Source: Onchidella celtica (taxonomy: Eukaryota; Mollusca; Gastropoda; Systellommatophora; Onchidiidae). From it: a stretch of 64,000 nucleotides of DNA. The position numbers and the translations under genes are program-made. Shown piece after piece: positions 21,886 through 32,779 of this stretch. Location of the stretch: assembly GCA_963931925.1 (NCBI GenBank), contig OZ007570.1, positions 44,565,691-44,629,690 on the forward strand, in the 5' to 3' direction. Position 1 is the first letter of the stretch; every line of letters begins with the position of its first letter. Under the pieces are notes generated by a model that was not told where the DNA came from, made no database searches, and saw only the letters and a list, made by a program, of their open reading frames with translations.

Positions 21886-22170
21886 CGCGACCACGCAGTG
21901 TCCTCTGTTACCACTGCAAAATATCTCTCAACGCGACGAATCAGTGTCCTCTGTTACCACTGCAAAATATCTCTCAACGCGACGAATCAGTGTCCTCTGT
22001 TACCACTGCAAAATATCTCTCAACGCGACGAATCAGTGTCCTCTGTTACCACTGCAAAATATCTCTCAACGCGACGAATCAGTGTCCTCTGTTACCACTG
22101 TCAAAATTATATCTCTCAACGCGACAAATCAGTGTTCTCTGTTAGCACTGGAAAAACTCTCAAAACGCGA
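21886..22170. repeat. 46-bp tandem array, about six units
   Basis: The unit contains CAGTGTCCTCTGTTACCACT and AAATATCTCTCAACGCGACG. The central units are identical and the last is diverged. It lies in the internal domain of the noncoding LTR element. It creates two overlapping plus-strand frames (161 and 153 codons) that are repeat translations, not genes. There are no spacers, so it is not a CRISPR array. Confidence 0.9.
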
Positions 22171-22189
22171 AAATTCCCTTTCTTACCGG

Positions 22190-22332
22190 TTGGTCTTACA
22201 CTGCCCGTCGGTCTTACACTGCCTGCGGCCTTACACTGCCCATAGGTCTTACACTGCATCTCCGCGTCTTACACTGCCTGCGGCCTTACACTGCCCTGAG
22301 GCCTTACACTGCCCTGTGGGGCTTACAATGCC
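22190..22332. repeat. Short tandem array of CTTACACTGCC units
   Basis: About eight or nine spaced copies of CTTACACTGCC at 16-22 base intervals directly follow the 46-bp array. It may be a structured or protein-binding region of the element RNA or DNA; role unknown. Confidence 0.8.
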
Positions 22333-23658
22333 TGTAAGAAGGTTCAACTCTCTCTCTCTCTCAATATACCACGTGTCTTTTATAATGACATTACCTCAAT
22401 ACTGATACGAACAAGTCCCATGAGACAATAAACTCTTTGCTCCTCGGGCGGCCGCACAGCCGAAAATAATACCAATATTCACCACACATCACTCATCTCT
22501 CACTTCACATAAATTACTTCCCATACAACAGTCCTCCACTGTCCTCTCGGGAGCTCATCAATTTAAAGACGAATCGGTTATATCACACTAACCCAGAACT
22601 GGCAGTATTATTTATTAACTGCACGGGTTCTAATAATTCACTTAATGTCAATAATCCAGATTAAAATTCAACGTGGTTTTAGCACGTGAAATATTTCAGG
22701 CAATATTGTAAAACATAGCAATGTCAATATAATAGTTTAAACTTTATAAGGAATAAAAAAAAATACACTGAACAGGACGCTAGACTAACAAGCAAGACGA
22801 ACGATAACAGACCCTACAGCCCTAACTTATTTACAAGATAGTATTAAGAAAAAGGACAGGAGAGACATCTTCCTAAAGAAAGGGAGGAAGCAAAGAACGT
22901 CACAATCTATACGAATAAATGGATCCCTACAGAACTATTCATAGTAAAGCAAATCACCCCGAGTTATCTATAGCCAACGATGCACGTTCTGCACCCGATT
23001 GGCAAAGAAGATTAGCTAAACTACGATCCCATCCAACCTCCCGCTAAACTAAACTGAACATGCAAAAAGATAAAAAGCCTGTAAAATGATGAGGAAGGAA
23101 AACACCTCAACCTCCCCAAAAATCGACACTCGGATGGTTCACTTAACTTTTTTTTTTTTTAAAGGAATTTAGATGGTGGGTTCCTCAATCCATAGCTCGC
23201 ATTCCCAAGTCCAAAGGTCTCGTTTTCTGTCACAGGTAGAGTCTAGATTTATGGTGGATGTTGTCCCTCGCCGTGATCGTCGGGTCAATGGGATTGACAG
23301 AACATCATATGAAATTCAAGCAAAAAATGTATATTAATATACAATGTATATCATCGACATGTCTCTAGATCTAGATCTAGATTTGAAATCACAATCTTAC
23401 AAAGTTACATCATGACATACTCAAATAGCTAACAAATCTCCAACTAGAATCTAGATAGATCTAAATCTCTCCATATATGTTAAGAAATAGTGTCCCTTTT
23501 ATTAGATCTAGATTCCAGATCCAGATCATCTTATTAGATCCAGATTCTATATTATATTATTTCTTCTCTCAATAATAGCTAGAGTCTATCTCCTTACTAA
23601 CTTAATTTTTTTAAGAGTGCCCCTATCTAATTGTTAAGTTATGATAATAAATGTTCTT

Positions 23659-23676
23659 TAGGGGGTCCCTCTCCAG
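23659..23676 (-). promoter_or_regulatory. Candidate primer binding site of the noncoding element
   Basis: One base inside the 5' LTR the minus strand reads TGGAGAGGGACCCCC. It starts with TGG as primer sites do but differs from the proline-type site of the Gmr1-type copies. I did not identify the tRNA. Confidence 0.5.
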
Positions 23677-25088
23677 TGTTACAGATTCAAGGAAGGGTGT
23701 GCACTCCAATTGTAATGAATGGATTTCCTTGTTATCGTAATGGTGTGTTGGGGGTGTTGTTCGACTGCATATTTTTAATAGTAATATTGAATTTAATTCT
23801 TAACTTGCAGACCCATGCCAATTACTAAGGAACAAGTGGATAAATTCAACAACAGGGCCTGCAGGGCCACATTTTATTTACGTTAAGTTTACTAACAATT
23901 TCGACTAGAGATCTAATATGTAGTAATGATAAATATCAGCAGCATCAATTTCATAATCAATAAATACGTCATTACAAGTCTAGCTCTAGGTTTCCTACAA
24001 AATCATTTAACTTCTGTTCTTGCTAATTATCTAAATACTAATTAGACTCTATATAGAATTCTATCTCTAAAATCTGGTCTGCTTATTGTATGGCAATCAA
24101 TATACTAGACTAGTATAGAGTCCAGTCTCTGGAGACATAAGGTCATCTCAGATATTTAGATCCAAAGTTACAGGTCTAGATCTTGCCCGTCGAAGTGACG
24201 TCGGCACAGTTAAATATTATATAGACTCTAGATAGGCCTATATATAATCTAGATCAAGGATGGACTGGCAACTCCCAGCCTCACCCAGACAATTCAATTA
24301 CAATTAGACTCTAGATCTATATGATTCACACATTAGTACGAGTTGCAATTCTAGAATTCACAGCTAGATCTAGTCTATGTATTTAGCATCTTGCAATGTT
24401 CAGCAAGCACTCCGGGTAGATCTATGCACCAAGTGATCAATACTCCTACTGGATAACTGTCATGCTTTCGCCTCCTATTCACTGTCAAAACATCACGAGC
24501 CTCGGTCAGATCTTACTTACGATTGTTCTGGCGCTAAGGCCAGAAACAGTAGATAAAGGCGGTGTCATATTCAATGAGCCATGGATTAGTGACAAGACAT
24601 TCGTCGAGCCATGTTCATAATAAATGGATTCATTCAAGCAGAATCGACGCTGAGACCATCACCCACGGAAGTCTGGCATGGAATGAATAACTAGTGCCGC
24701 CAGCCCGCTCTGCAAGCAGCACGATTTACTACGCGTTGAAGCAAGAGGAAATATAATCCCCTTAGGAAAGTGAAACTGGGGCGCTAATCTTTCGTCTAAG
24801 CCCTACTGGTTTTTATTTAACTCTTTCCTACTTCCTAATATGTATGTTTTCTTATTCTTATCAATCCACAAAGATTTCTAGACGTGGATGTTAACTTTGT
24901 GTATGCAAATTAGTTAAAAGTTAAAATTTGACACAGCAGACGACAATTCTTTAAGGCCACTCTAATAGATATTTTGGGTTTTCACAAAAGTTAAATTTTA
25001 CTCCAAGGCAAGGGAAATTAATCTTGATATCTTACTCTAGGTTATATTAAATTAAGTTATTTCCCCTTGACCGTATTTGATTCTGACA
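23677..25088 (-). repeat. 5' LTR of the noncoding element
   Basis: 1412 bases, apparently identical to 19389-20800. The target duplication TGGTG follows. Confidence 0.92.
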
Positions 25089-25599
25089 TGGTGCATGTCT
25101 TCTATTTCAGTATAGATAGGATTTCATCTACATGTTTTGCTGTTGTTGTTGTTGTTGTTTTTCTTGATGAATATTAATACACGGGAGAGAATCAGACTTA
25201 CTTGCGGTCCCGTGCAGTGAATCGGTGAATTGCAATGGGCTCCATTTGAGTTAGCCTGCAACATTCTGCCATTTAGCCACCCCTCAGATTGGGCTTTCCT
25301 ACGCTAGCGTAACATAACGAATTTATATATTTTGTACTTCATGTTTGGCGAAGCCTTATATTAATCACATTTGTACAAAGAGACACATGCCAGTGGCAGG
25401 ACCGCTGTACATTTCCATGGCAACCAAAGTACAGCAATGGCTAATCACCACAGAATGACAAGTTATTATAAGCACGAACACAATTTGTGAACAGCATGTT
25501 GGCACTGAGCTGCAAAATGCAGAAAGTACAGGTATCAATGTTTTGATGGCTTAAATAAGTGTGTGTGTGGGGGGTGTGTGTGTGTCCCTGGTCCTATTG

Positions 25600-25870
25600 G
25601 GGGGTAGGATCGAGTACCTAGTCTTCTCGGATAAGGACGAAAAAATTCGGAGGGCCCGTGTGCACGTTGCGCACGTTAAAGATACCTTGGCAGTTGGAAA
25701 TCGTAAAGAGCAGGCCGAAAGGCCGCTGCCCGGGCAAAATTGAAATTAATAGATTAAAATTTATCCATATCATCTCCCCCCCCCCCCCCCCGCCCCCAGA
25801 ACAAGAAATAATAAAACAAGTAAAGTGAGGTGTAAATGCCAAGGGCAGCGAACCTCCTAAAATAAAGACC
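25600..25870 (+). mobile_element. SINE fragment, copy 2 (tail type II, head missing)
   Basis: The central domain (TCTCGGATAAGGACGA, CACGTTAAAGATACCTTGGCA) is present but the tRNA-like head is not. The tail, GTGAGGTGTAAATGCCAAGG then CAGCGAACCTCCTAAAATAA, matches copy 3 and not copies 1, 4 and 5. A poly-C run interrupts it near 25777-25790. Confidence 0.7.
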
Positions 25871-25877
25871 TCAAATC

Positions 25878-25944
25878 GGGTGTGTGTGTGTGTGTGCGTG
25901 TGCGTGTGTGTGAGTGCGTGCGTGCGTGTGTGTGTGTGTGTGAA
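25878..25944. repeat. TG microsatellite
   Basis: Imperfect (TG)n with CG interruptions. Confidence 0.9.
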
Positions 25945-26139
25945 GCTTCAAGATAACGGACAAAAACGGTCACAAAATGACACTGGGTCAAAACTGAGTT
26001 CTTGACATAAGTGGCAACTTAAACCATTTCTAAACATTGTTTCAAAAGCATTTAATGATTTACTCATCCAAAGTGTTTTCAAAAGGTATTTTCTAATCCC
26101 TATTGAGTTACATTTTTGCATCTGTCGACTGTTATGATA

Positions 26140-26385
26140 TGGTTTTACATTTGCTACGGTGGGTGTACAAGTGGAAGCTGCAAGAGAGTTTGGCTAACTT
26201 TGTTGTGACATTTTGAAACTATCACTGTTTCAACTGCCAATTGCGAAAGAAGTTTCTCAAACCTGAAATGAATCAAAACGTATCAGAATCTACAGTGAGC
26301 CAAGAAAGACTGAGTAACCTAACAATAGTGTCAATTGAGGTAGATTGCAATAAGTTTGCACAAATTAAAACCAGGCGATTTTAAA
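26140..26385 (+). pseudogene. hAT transposase C-terminal relic
   Basis: Two shifted frames together carry the hallmark of the hAT C-terminal dimerisation region: VSTANCERSFSNLK in one frame, then VSQERLSNLTIVSIE in another, ending at a TAA. Known hAT and ZMYM1-like transposases have this arrangement. At least one frameshift and a stop separate the halves and no N-terminal part is visible, so this is dead sequence. Confidence 0.65.
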
Positions 26386-26629
26386 TCAATTTCAGTATAT
26401 AATATCCTAGGATTAAATGCATTTTACTTTAACTACTTTTTCCTTAAAATATATTGCATGTGCTTTGGGGAGGGGTGGGAGGTAAGAGGTTGAATACTAG
26501 ACTGGTGAACGAGACTCGGGAAGTGAAACAGTCCACAGTTCAGAGGACGCAATATCTGCTACCCCCAGGCCAAAGAGGGTTACCCTCTTTGCCCCAGGCG
26601 CTGGCAACCTACGCTAGTCCACTGTATGT

Positions 26630-27047
26630 GGGAACATTGAGAACACTTCAAGCGCAAGAAAGTTAGCGCTTCCAGACAAGCGCATTTTTAAAGAAAGCGC
26701 CTGTTGCTGCCGAGGGTGCACATAGATGAAGCCTGGAAAAGCAAGCGCTTCACCAGTCACAACACCCTCTCGTGTTTTACGACTTGAGTCGACATCCATT
26801 TTGTTGCACCAGAGGATCGAAAAGTGCATTACACAGCAAGTCGCTTCAAAGCCTGAAATAGAATTCACTTTCAATATTTCAAAACACGCTTGATTTTACA
26901 AGCGGCGCTCTACGCAGCAAGCTTTGTCGTAATACGTGCGTTTCCTCTGTGTGTCAAAAGGTTTGAGTGGAATACTTCACGAAGCTGTAAAGCGCTTAAC
27001 TTGAGATGCTAGCTTTCTTGCGCTTGAAGCGTTCTCGATGCTGTCCC
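26630..27047. mobile_element. Nonautonomous inverted-repeat element with AAGCGC subterminal motifs
   Basis: The ends share about 35 inverted bases centred on CTTCAAGCGCAAGAAAG (left about 26634-26669, right about 27006-27041). The interior carries many AAGCGC/GCGCTT copies near both ends, as hAT elements often do for transposase binding. No clear target duplication was found and there is no ORF. Confidence 0.55.
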
Positions 27048-27214
27048 TCTAAAGACCGTTGTGATTCTATTGTTGTATAATAGAATAGCACAGGGCCGAT
27101 ACTATTCCGCTACAATGAGTAATAACTCAGAATGCACACTTTCTGCCATCTTTTATACAACCAATTCTGCAGTCAATTGTATGTGTTTTGAAACACTGTG
27201 TTCCGACAAGACTT

Positions 27215-27485
27215 ATCGGAATTTTTCGGCCAGCTTGTTGGACTTGTGCGTCAGACTTTTCCAGATTTTTTGGCCAACTTGTCGGACTTGTGCGTCAGAC
27301 TTGTCAAACTATTTTGGGCAGCTTATTGGACTTGTGCATCACACTTGTCGGATTTGTTGGCCACTTTGTAGGATTCTTTGGCTGACGTGTTGGACTTGTG
27401 CGTCAAACTTGTCGGAACTTTTTGGCCAGCTGGTTAGACTTGTACATCTTTCTTGTCTGCCTTGTGAGGCAGATCTGTCAGACTT
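27215..27485. repeat. Degenerate ~55-bp minisatellite
   Basis: Repeated units around TTTTTGGCCAGCTTGTTGG and ACTTGTGCGTCAGACTTGTC, about five diverged copies. It makes a 143-codon plus-strand frame with repeated WTCASDLS-like peptides that I do not regard as a gene. Confidence 0.75.
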
Positions 27486-28386
27486 ATGCTAACACTAAAA
27501 CAAGAACTTGCAATTCTAAAGGGTGACAAAGGATCGTCTAAAATAGCTGGCTTTATGCATTAAATGTATGTGTTTGTATGTGTGTGTGTGTGTGTGTTTG
27601 TGTCCTGATTTTAGATCTACTTCATCCAGTTAAACGGTCATGAATTGAGGATTTGCTTTTAGAGATCTCTGACCAGTTGCGTGTAATTAATATTTATCCT
27701 AACACTAACCCTAGTAAGTACTTGCAATTCTAGTGGGTGAAAAGGAGGCGTTTAAAATAGTAGGCGGTATGAGTTATTTGTGTGTGTGTATGTGTCTGAC
27801 GTGTGTCTGGGTGTCTCTCTTCATTATTTCTTTAGATTTTTATTTTTTTTGTTGAAATTTTATGCTCCTAAGAATAATTTTGCGCCCGCCCGGCCCCCAC
27901 CCGGCCCCCGCCAGGCCACTGAAGACAAGGCTCGGGCCTTGATCAGTTTACTGATCGGTGTACGCCTCGAAAACGCTGCGAGAAATAAGCGAGGTTAAAA
28001 ACTCGCCCCAAGCGGTAGGCTATTCGAAATAGAGACATCTCACATCAGGTCCAGGGCTCTAACCACTCTTCTGGCTACGAGGTAAATGTCACAAGCGTAA
28101 GAGGAGTCGCTGATAGAGGACTGTAAGATTTCATATTATGTCTAGTAACTGAGACAAACAAACAAAAAAAATACTTCCCCACCACCTGGGGGCCCCAAAT
28201 GTAAAAAAAAAAAAAAAATCTCCTGCAGGGTGAAAGAAAGGCACGTCCTTCAAAACTTCATGCTAATCCGAACTGTATGAGATAGTTAGGTCTTGTTAAA
28301 AACCCCGCGCCTTTTATTTTTTATTATAATAATTCCAACCGCTCATTCGCCATTTTCAACACTTTAATCAAAATTCTTTTCTCCAG
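27486..28386. other. Intergenic stretch, no gene recognised
   Basis: Contains a short TG run near 27568-27602 and a GC-rich patch near 27885-27920. Nothing codes recognisably. Confidence 0.4.
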
Positions 28387-28560
28387 CTTCCATACACCCT
28401 CATGACGATGATGTTCAAGTTGAGCTTGACCATGAGAGTCACCTGCTCTTCCATATCCTGGATGACCACCACTACGTCAAACACCTGAGGCCAGCAGGCC
28501 AGTCACAATGAGTCCGTGGATGTGTTTGCAGAACTTCATGTAGCTTCCATTTCACCTCAG
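28387..28560 (+). other. Exon-like fragment with internal frameshift
   Basis: After a clean acceptor (TTCTCCAG) one frame reads SIHPHDDDVQVELDHESHLL and continues to a TGA at 28509. A neighbouring frame across that stop reads HNESVDVFAELHVASISPQ up to a CAG|GCAAGC possible GC donor. It could be a decayed exon or one with a sequencing error. I do not recognise the family. Confidence 0.25.
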
Positions 28561-28926
28561 GCAAGCATATTAAAAAGTACATTTTGCTCTCTATCTCAGA
28601 CTGCTTAAAAAGGGTCTTTTTAAACAAAATATAATTATTATTCTGAGATTCTCCCCCCCCCCCCCCCTCAAGTCAGCAAAGGATGGGCCTCCGATCCCGT
28701 TCCCCACAAAACACGAGGGAACGTTTAATCGGGTGAAACGGATTTCGATTACGATGAATCCAAAGCAGATAAATTCTCACTTGGATTTTAAATGGTCTTT
28801 TTCCCATCAAAGTGAAATAACGATATTTTTGACGGCACCTCATACACTTGAGGGGACCAGGGGCGAGGGCTGTTTGTCCTTATTCACGATCTCACAGATC
28901 AAAATGAGTTTGCTTTGTTGCTTTCT

Positions 28927-28972
<46 letters not shown>

Positions 28973-31118
28973 ACTCTCTCTCTCTCTCGTAATATTTATT
29001 GCGCGTTAAAGTGACTTCAATGGCATCTCTCGTGACAAGGTTCCTGTGAATTTGTGCGTAAGAAATAACTATTGGCACGACCACGCTCAGGTATCTGTAT
29101 CCACCATTAATTATTATATCATGTCCGCTCACGTAGTTTTGCTGTGGTTCCGCATTTTATTGCTACAGCTTTTTATGTCACTCCTTCTTTGTCTAAGTGT
29201 GTTTGGGTGCGTTTTGTTTTTCCTAACATCATCATTTAATTTCCTTTTTCTTTTAGGGGGTATGGTTTGTCTGTCTATTTCCATACCTTATTCCCTTTTT
29301 CTTTTTTTTTTTTCTTCTTTAACCCCACGCTACCACAGTAAACTGTTCACCCATCTTAACTGCATGTTTCCGGGTGTGGAACAATAGAAACCAAATTATC
29401 ATCGTAACAATTGACCAGTTGCCTAACGCTCTCTCTTTCACTGGACTCTCACCTCATCTCCACAGGGCGCTCAACGCTAAATTAGCTCCAAGTGTCCGGA
29501 CATATCCCAAGTGGGTTGACCATGGGTGTGGCTGTCCCGGCTTCACCGGCTTGCAGGTGTCCCAGTGCTGACCTGCAACCCGGATGGACAAAAAAGGGCT
29601 TCTACAGAGGTAGCGAATAATTTTTTACCTTGCTAGGCCAGTGTCTTCCCCAGAAATCTGGAGAGTGGGAGTATGTTATAACAAGAAGCCACTTGTGTCG
29701 TGGCGTACAGAACGAGAGTGTGGCACTGGAGAAAAACTTTGGTATTGAGGGTGAATATTGTCGGAAATAGGATTAAAAATATAAACAAAGCAACCAGAAC
29801 ACAGCGAATATGACAATAACAAGAGATGAAGAAAGAGATCAGAGCCTATATGGCTGACTGTCGCTGTTCTCAGAGATTATGTAGGAAAATGTGACAAACA
29901 TTATTATTGCCTTATAACCAGTCATAAATACACAACTGCAACTGAAAAGTCAGGACAAAAAAGTAGTTTATAAATGTGTGTGCTTTTTACATCTCTTCTC
30001 TCGTTCTCGTCGCATCTGTCAGCAGAGAATCGCCACTTTGTTTTGATATCGGGAGTCTATGATATTCTGCGTCTAAGACCAAAATTGTGGGTCCGTGTCG
30101 CATGACGTGCCTTGTGCACAGTTTTCTGTTTCAATCTCTTGAAGATTTCCACAAGTCGCGCGGGGGCGGGATACCGTCTTGCCCTCCTGCACTTCAGGGC
30201 ATTAGGAGAGGGTTCAAAATCTCAGCTTGCCCCGGGGGTAACACACACCAGCGCCCTCGATGTTCGAGCACCAAACCTGCAATTTCTCTTCTAAAGTCTT
30301 CGCGAAATCTCATCAGGGAAACTGCTTTCTTGTAAACCGCCCTAACAATACAAGATTGGCCCGTTTAAAACTCAAAACCCCGGAAAGAAAAGTTTGACGC
30401 CAAGCTGAGACTACGAATGCACACATGGTGTGTGGATTCTAACTTTTAATGCTTCCAGAATTGGTTGGTATTATTGTTGACAAAATTGTGCAAACACTCG
30501 AGCGGGAACAGATTGTGAGTGGCAGTAAAGGGGGTTAAACGGCATTGACCCGGAAGCTCGGTGGGTTACCACTTTTCCATGGGAGCTCGTTTTCATTGGT
30601 GTTTTAACATGCTGTTTCCATGAACGGGATTTCTTTTCCCGTCTCCCATCCTGTGTGAGTTTGTGTTGTACTTGTGGCTTGCGTTCTATTGTTGAGTGAA
30701 AAAAAATATTTGGGGAGGAGTGGGGGTGTAATAGTGAAGTGCCATGCTGTAGCCATAGTTGATATTATATGGGTTTGAGTTTATGTATGTTTGTAATCAA
30801 CACCACACCAGAGCCGAAGTTGTTCTGCCGATGTTCTCAAAAAAACCAAAAAAAATATTAAGGCAATATTCAAATACATGTGTAGGGAGCTCACACAGAC
30901 ACTTGGTCTTTATTTCGGGGAAAATTGGGTCCAGTTTTGTGGAATGAAAAAGTCAGCTGTTGTTGTTGTTTTACATTAGAATCCCAGACCAGCCTAATGC
31001 TACGAACCTCCTAGCGTAATTATATGGACTTTTGTTGATCAAATGTTGGATGTTGTTATCTGCGGGCTAGTAATTTCTATTGCTCCCCCCCCCCCCTTTT
31101 TTTTTTTGGTTGTTTCAG
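28561..31118. other. Intergenic or intronic stretch with a CT microsatellite
   Basis: A (CT)n tract lies at about 28929-28987. A possible small exon near 29472-29562 (after CATCTCCACAG, ending GFTGLQ|GTGTCC) has two clustered Cys as in EGF-like repeats but is too short to call. The rest shows nothing recognisable. Confidence 0.35.
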
Positions 31119-31255
31119 GGCGCAACAGACCAGCATGTTATTTCATTGTTGGAGCTGCAGCTCTTATTCGCGTTGTCATTGTTGCTGTCTATGGTGCCGA
31201 GGCCCATGATGATCTATCCCTACCCCAACAAAATGATGACCTGCTCATAATTTGA
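31119..31255 (+). other. Possible terminal exon, hydrophobic
   Basis: A pyrimidine-rich acceptor (TTGGTTGTTTCAG) precedes 44 codons to a TGA. The frame holds one strongly hydrophobic stretch (YFIVGAAALIRVVIVAVYGA) that could be a membrane helix. No family is recognised and no partner exon identified. Confidence 0.2.
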
Positions 31256-32568
31256 TTCAGGGGCTCATAAACGTTTTTCTCACAAACAAATATCCAAATG
31301 AAACACAAAACTATACTTCAATGCGGGAAGGAGATGTTCAAAATATGATTCTGTGACTCAGATTTCCCCTTAAGCAAAGTTGCAAATGAAACAAACAAAA
31401 TACAAACCTTCCTATTCACCACTTCCTACAAAATCATAAAGTATTCAGAATTTGATACAGCAATTAACAAGCATTTTCTCATAAACAAATCTACAAATGA
31501 AGCGAAGAAATAACGAACCCCTTCTGACAGCCACTGGACCAGTCGTCCTCTATAATGCAGAATCTATCGCAAAAAGCTAATCGGGTCAAAGATACACAAA
31601 TATTCACTGTTTCTAAGGTTACGGTAAGTCCACCTGCACCTGTAGTTGTTTTCTGTAAAACTAGATAAACGATTTCTCTTGCAGTATGGCGAGTCTTCTT
31701 ATTGCATTGTGCACGTTTTCTATGTTTCTCAATCTTGTAAACCTACTGTTTCAGTTTGTTTAGTAATGTGGAATGGGCATTGTTTGGGTTAGTACCACCC
31801 AATAACCAAACCTCTTGGGAAGTTCGAAAAACCAGCAATTTGATCATGTGCACGAGCAATAATTAGACACGTTTGTTGCCAGATTGACAATTTGCGGGGG
31901 AGAAACGGCCAAAGTTTGTTGGGTATAATTACAGTGATTAGGAAAAGATTTAAAGACAGGGTGCCAAGGGTCATCCACTGGGCCTCGACCGGCCAGCAGT
32001 CTCTGGTCCCATTGAGCAAAGCAATAGGATGAGACCGAGGGCCGCCCGTATTGAGCAGTGCAACAATAGCTAGTGCACAAACAACAGTTTAACAGATGAG
32101 ATCGGGATCAAGATGTCATCCAGTTTATCGTATTTCATGAGCGTGGCTATTCTCAAGTGACGAAAGGACTTTGGATAATGTCAACGGCTGTCCGAATTCT
32201 GGCTATGTTCTTTTACATCTGAAGCAATGTACAGTTAATAATAGTACTGCAGCCTTATGTTCCTCTGTGAAACATACTATTCTGGAGGAGCCTGCTCATT
32301 AACCCCCCCCCCCCCACCCCAAATCCACCCACCACCAAAAGAAGACTATAATAGTGCGGCTGTTGAACATCTGTAACAAGATATGGCAAACAGACACTCT
32401 TGTATGTAGCAAAGCTTCACGTAGGAAATAATGTAGAAACGATACAATAAAACGCAAAGGAATAGGGAAGGCAAATCGAGCTTTTGGTATATTTACCTTC
32501 TTTGAACATCTGCAAACTGACAAATCGAATGGCTAAGTTAAGAATATAAACAACCCCATTTTGTTCAG
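31256..32568. other. Noncoding stretch, no gene recognised
   Basis: AT-rich with a poly-C/T tract near 32304. Short minus-strand frames at 31789-32080 show no domain. Confidence 0.4.
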
Positions 32569-32779
32569 AATCGGGTGAAAATGATTTTATCCCAGTGCAG
32601 CTATGTGGCGCTTCATGGGCATGAGATACATTTAGATCCCTTTAGACCTATGGCCCCAGGATTCGGTCGTTTAATTCAAGACGGTCATGTATTGACAGAC
32701 ATAAAATTTACGCCCTTAAAAAGAGGTGTAGCTGATTTTTACTGCGTATTTCCGGGCAACAAACATGGACACTTACAAT
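32569..32779 (+). other. Possible terminal exon, unknown protein
   Basis: An acceptor (TTTTGTTCAG) precedes 69 codons to a TAG with varied, protein-like composition (includes LHGHEIHLDPF and GVADFYCVFPG). No known family; could be chance. Confidence 0.2.

Larger units (their letters stand above)
19389..25088 (-). mobile_element. Noncoding LTR retrotransposon (LARD-like)
   Basis: Two LTRs (19389-20800 and 23677-25088, both 1412 bases) enclose 2876 bases without gag or pol. The target duplication TGGTG stands at 19384-19388 and 25089-25093. LTR ends are TG...CA (TGTTACAG / TTCTGACA). A polypurine tract next to the left LTR and a primer site next to the right LTR put the element on the minus strand. 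I saw no difference between the LTRs, so insertion is very recent and proteins must come from elsewhere. The polypurine core GGGGTGGGGGA equals that of the two Gmr1-type copies, which makes them candidate helpers (inference). Confidence 0.88.

Noticed and set aside
21886..22170. CRISPR-like repeat array
   Set aside because: Units are head-to-tail with no unique spacers, inside a eukaryotic retrotransposon.
21760..22405. Two overlapping ORFs of 161 and 153 codons in the noncoding LTR element
   Set aside because: Both are translations of the 46-bp tandem array in different frames.
27061..27492. 143-codon Cys-rich ORF
   Set aside because: Translation of a degenerate minisatellite, not a Cys-rich secreted protein.
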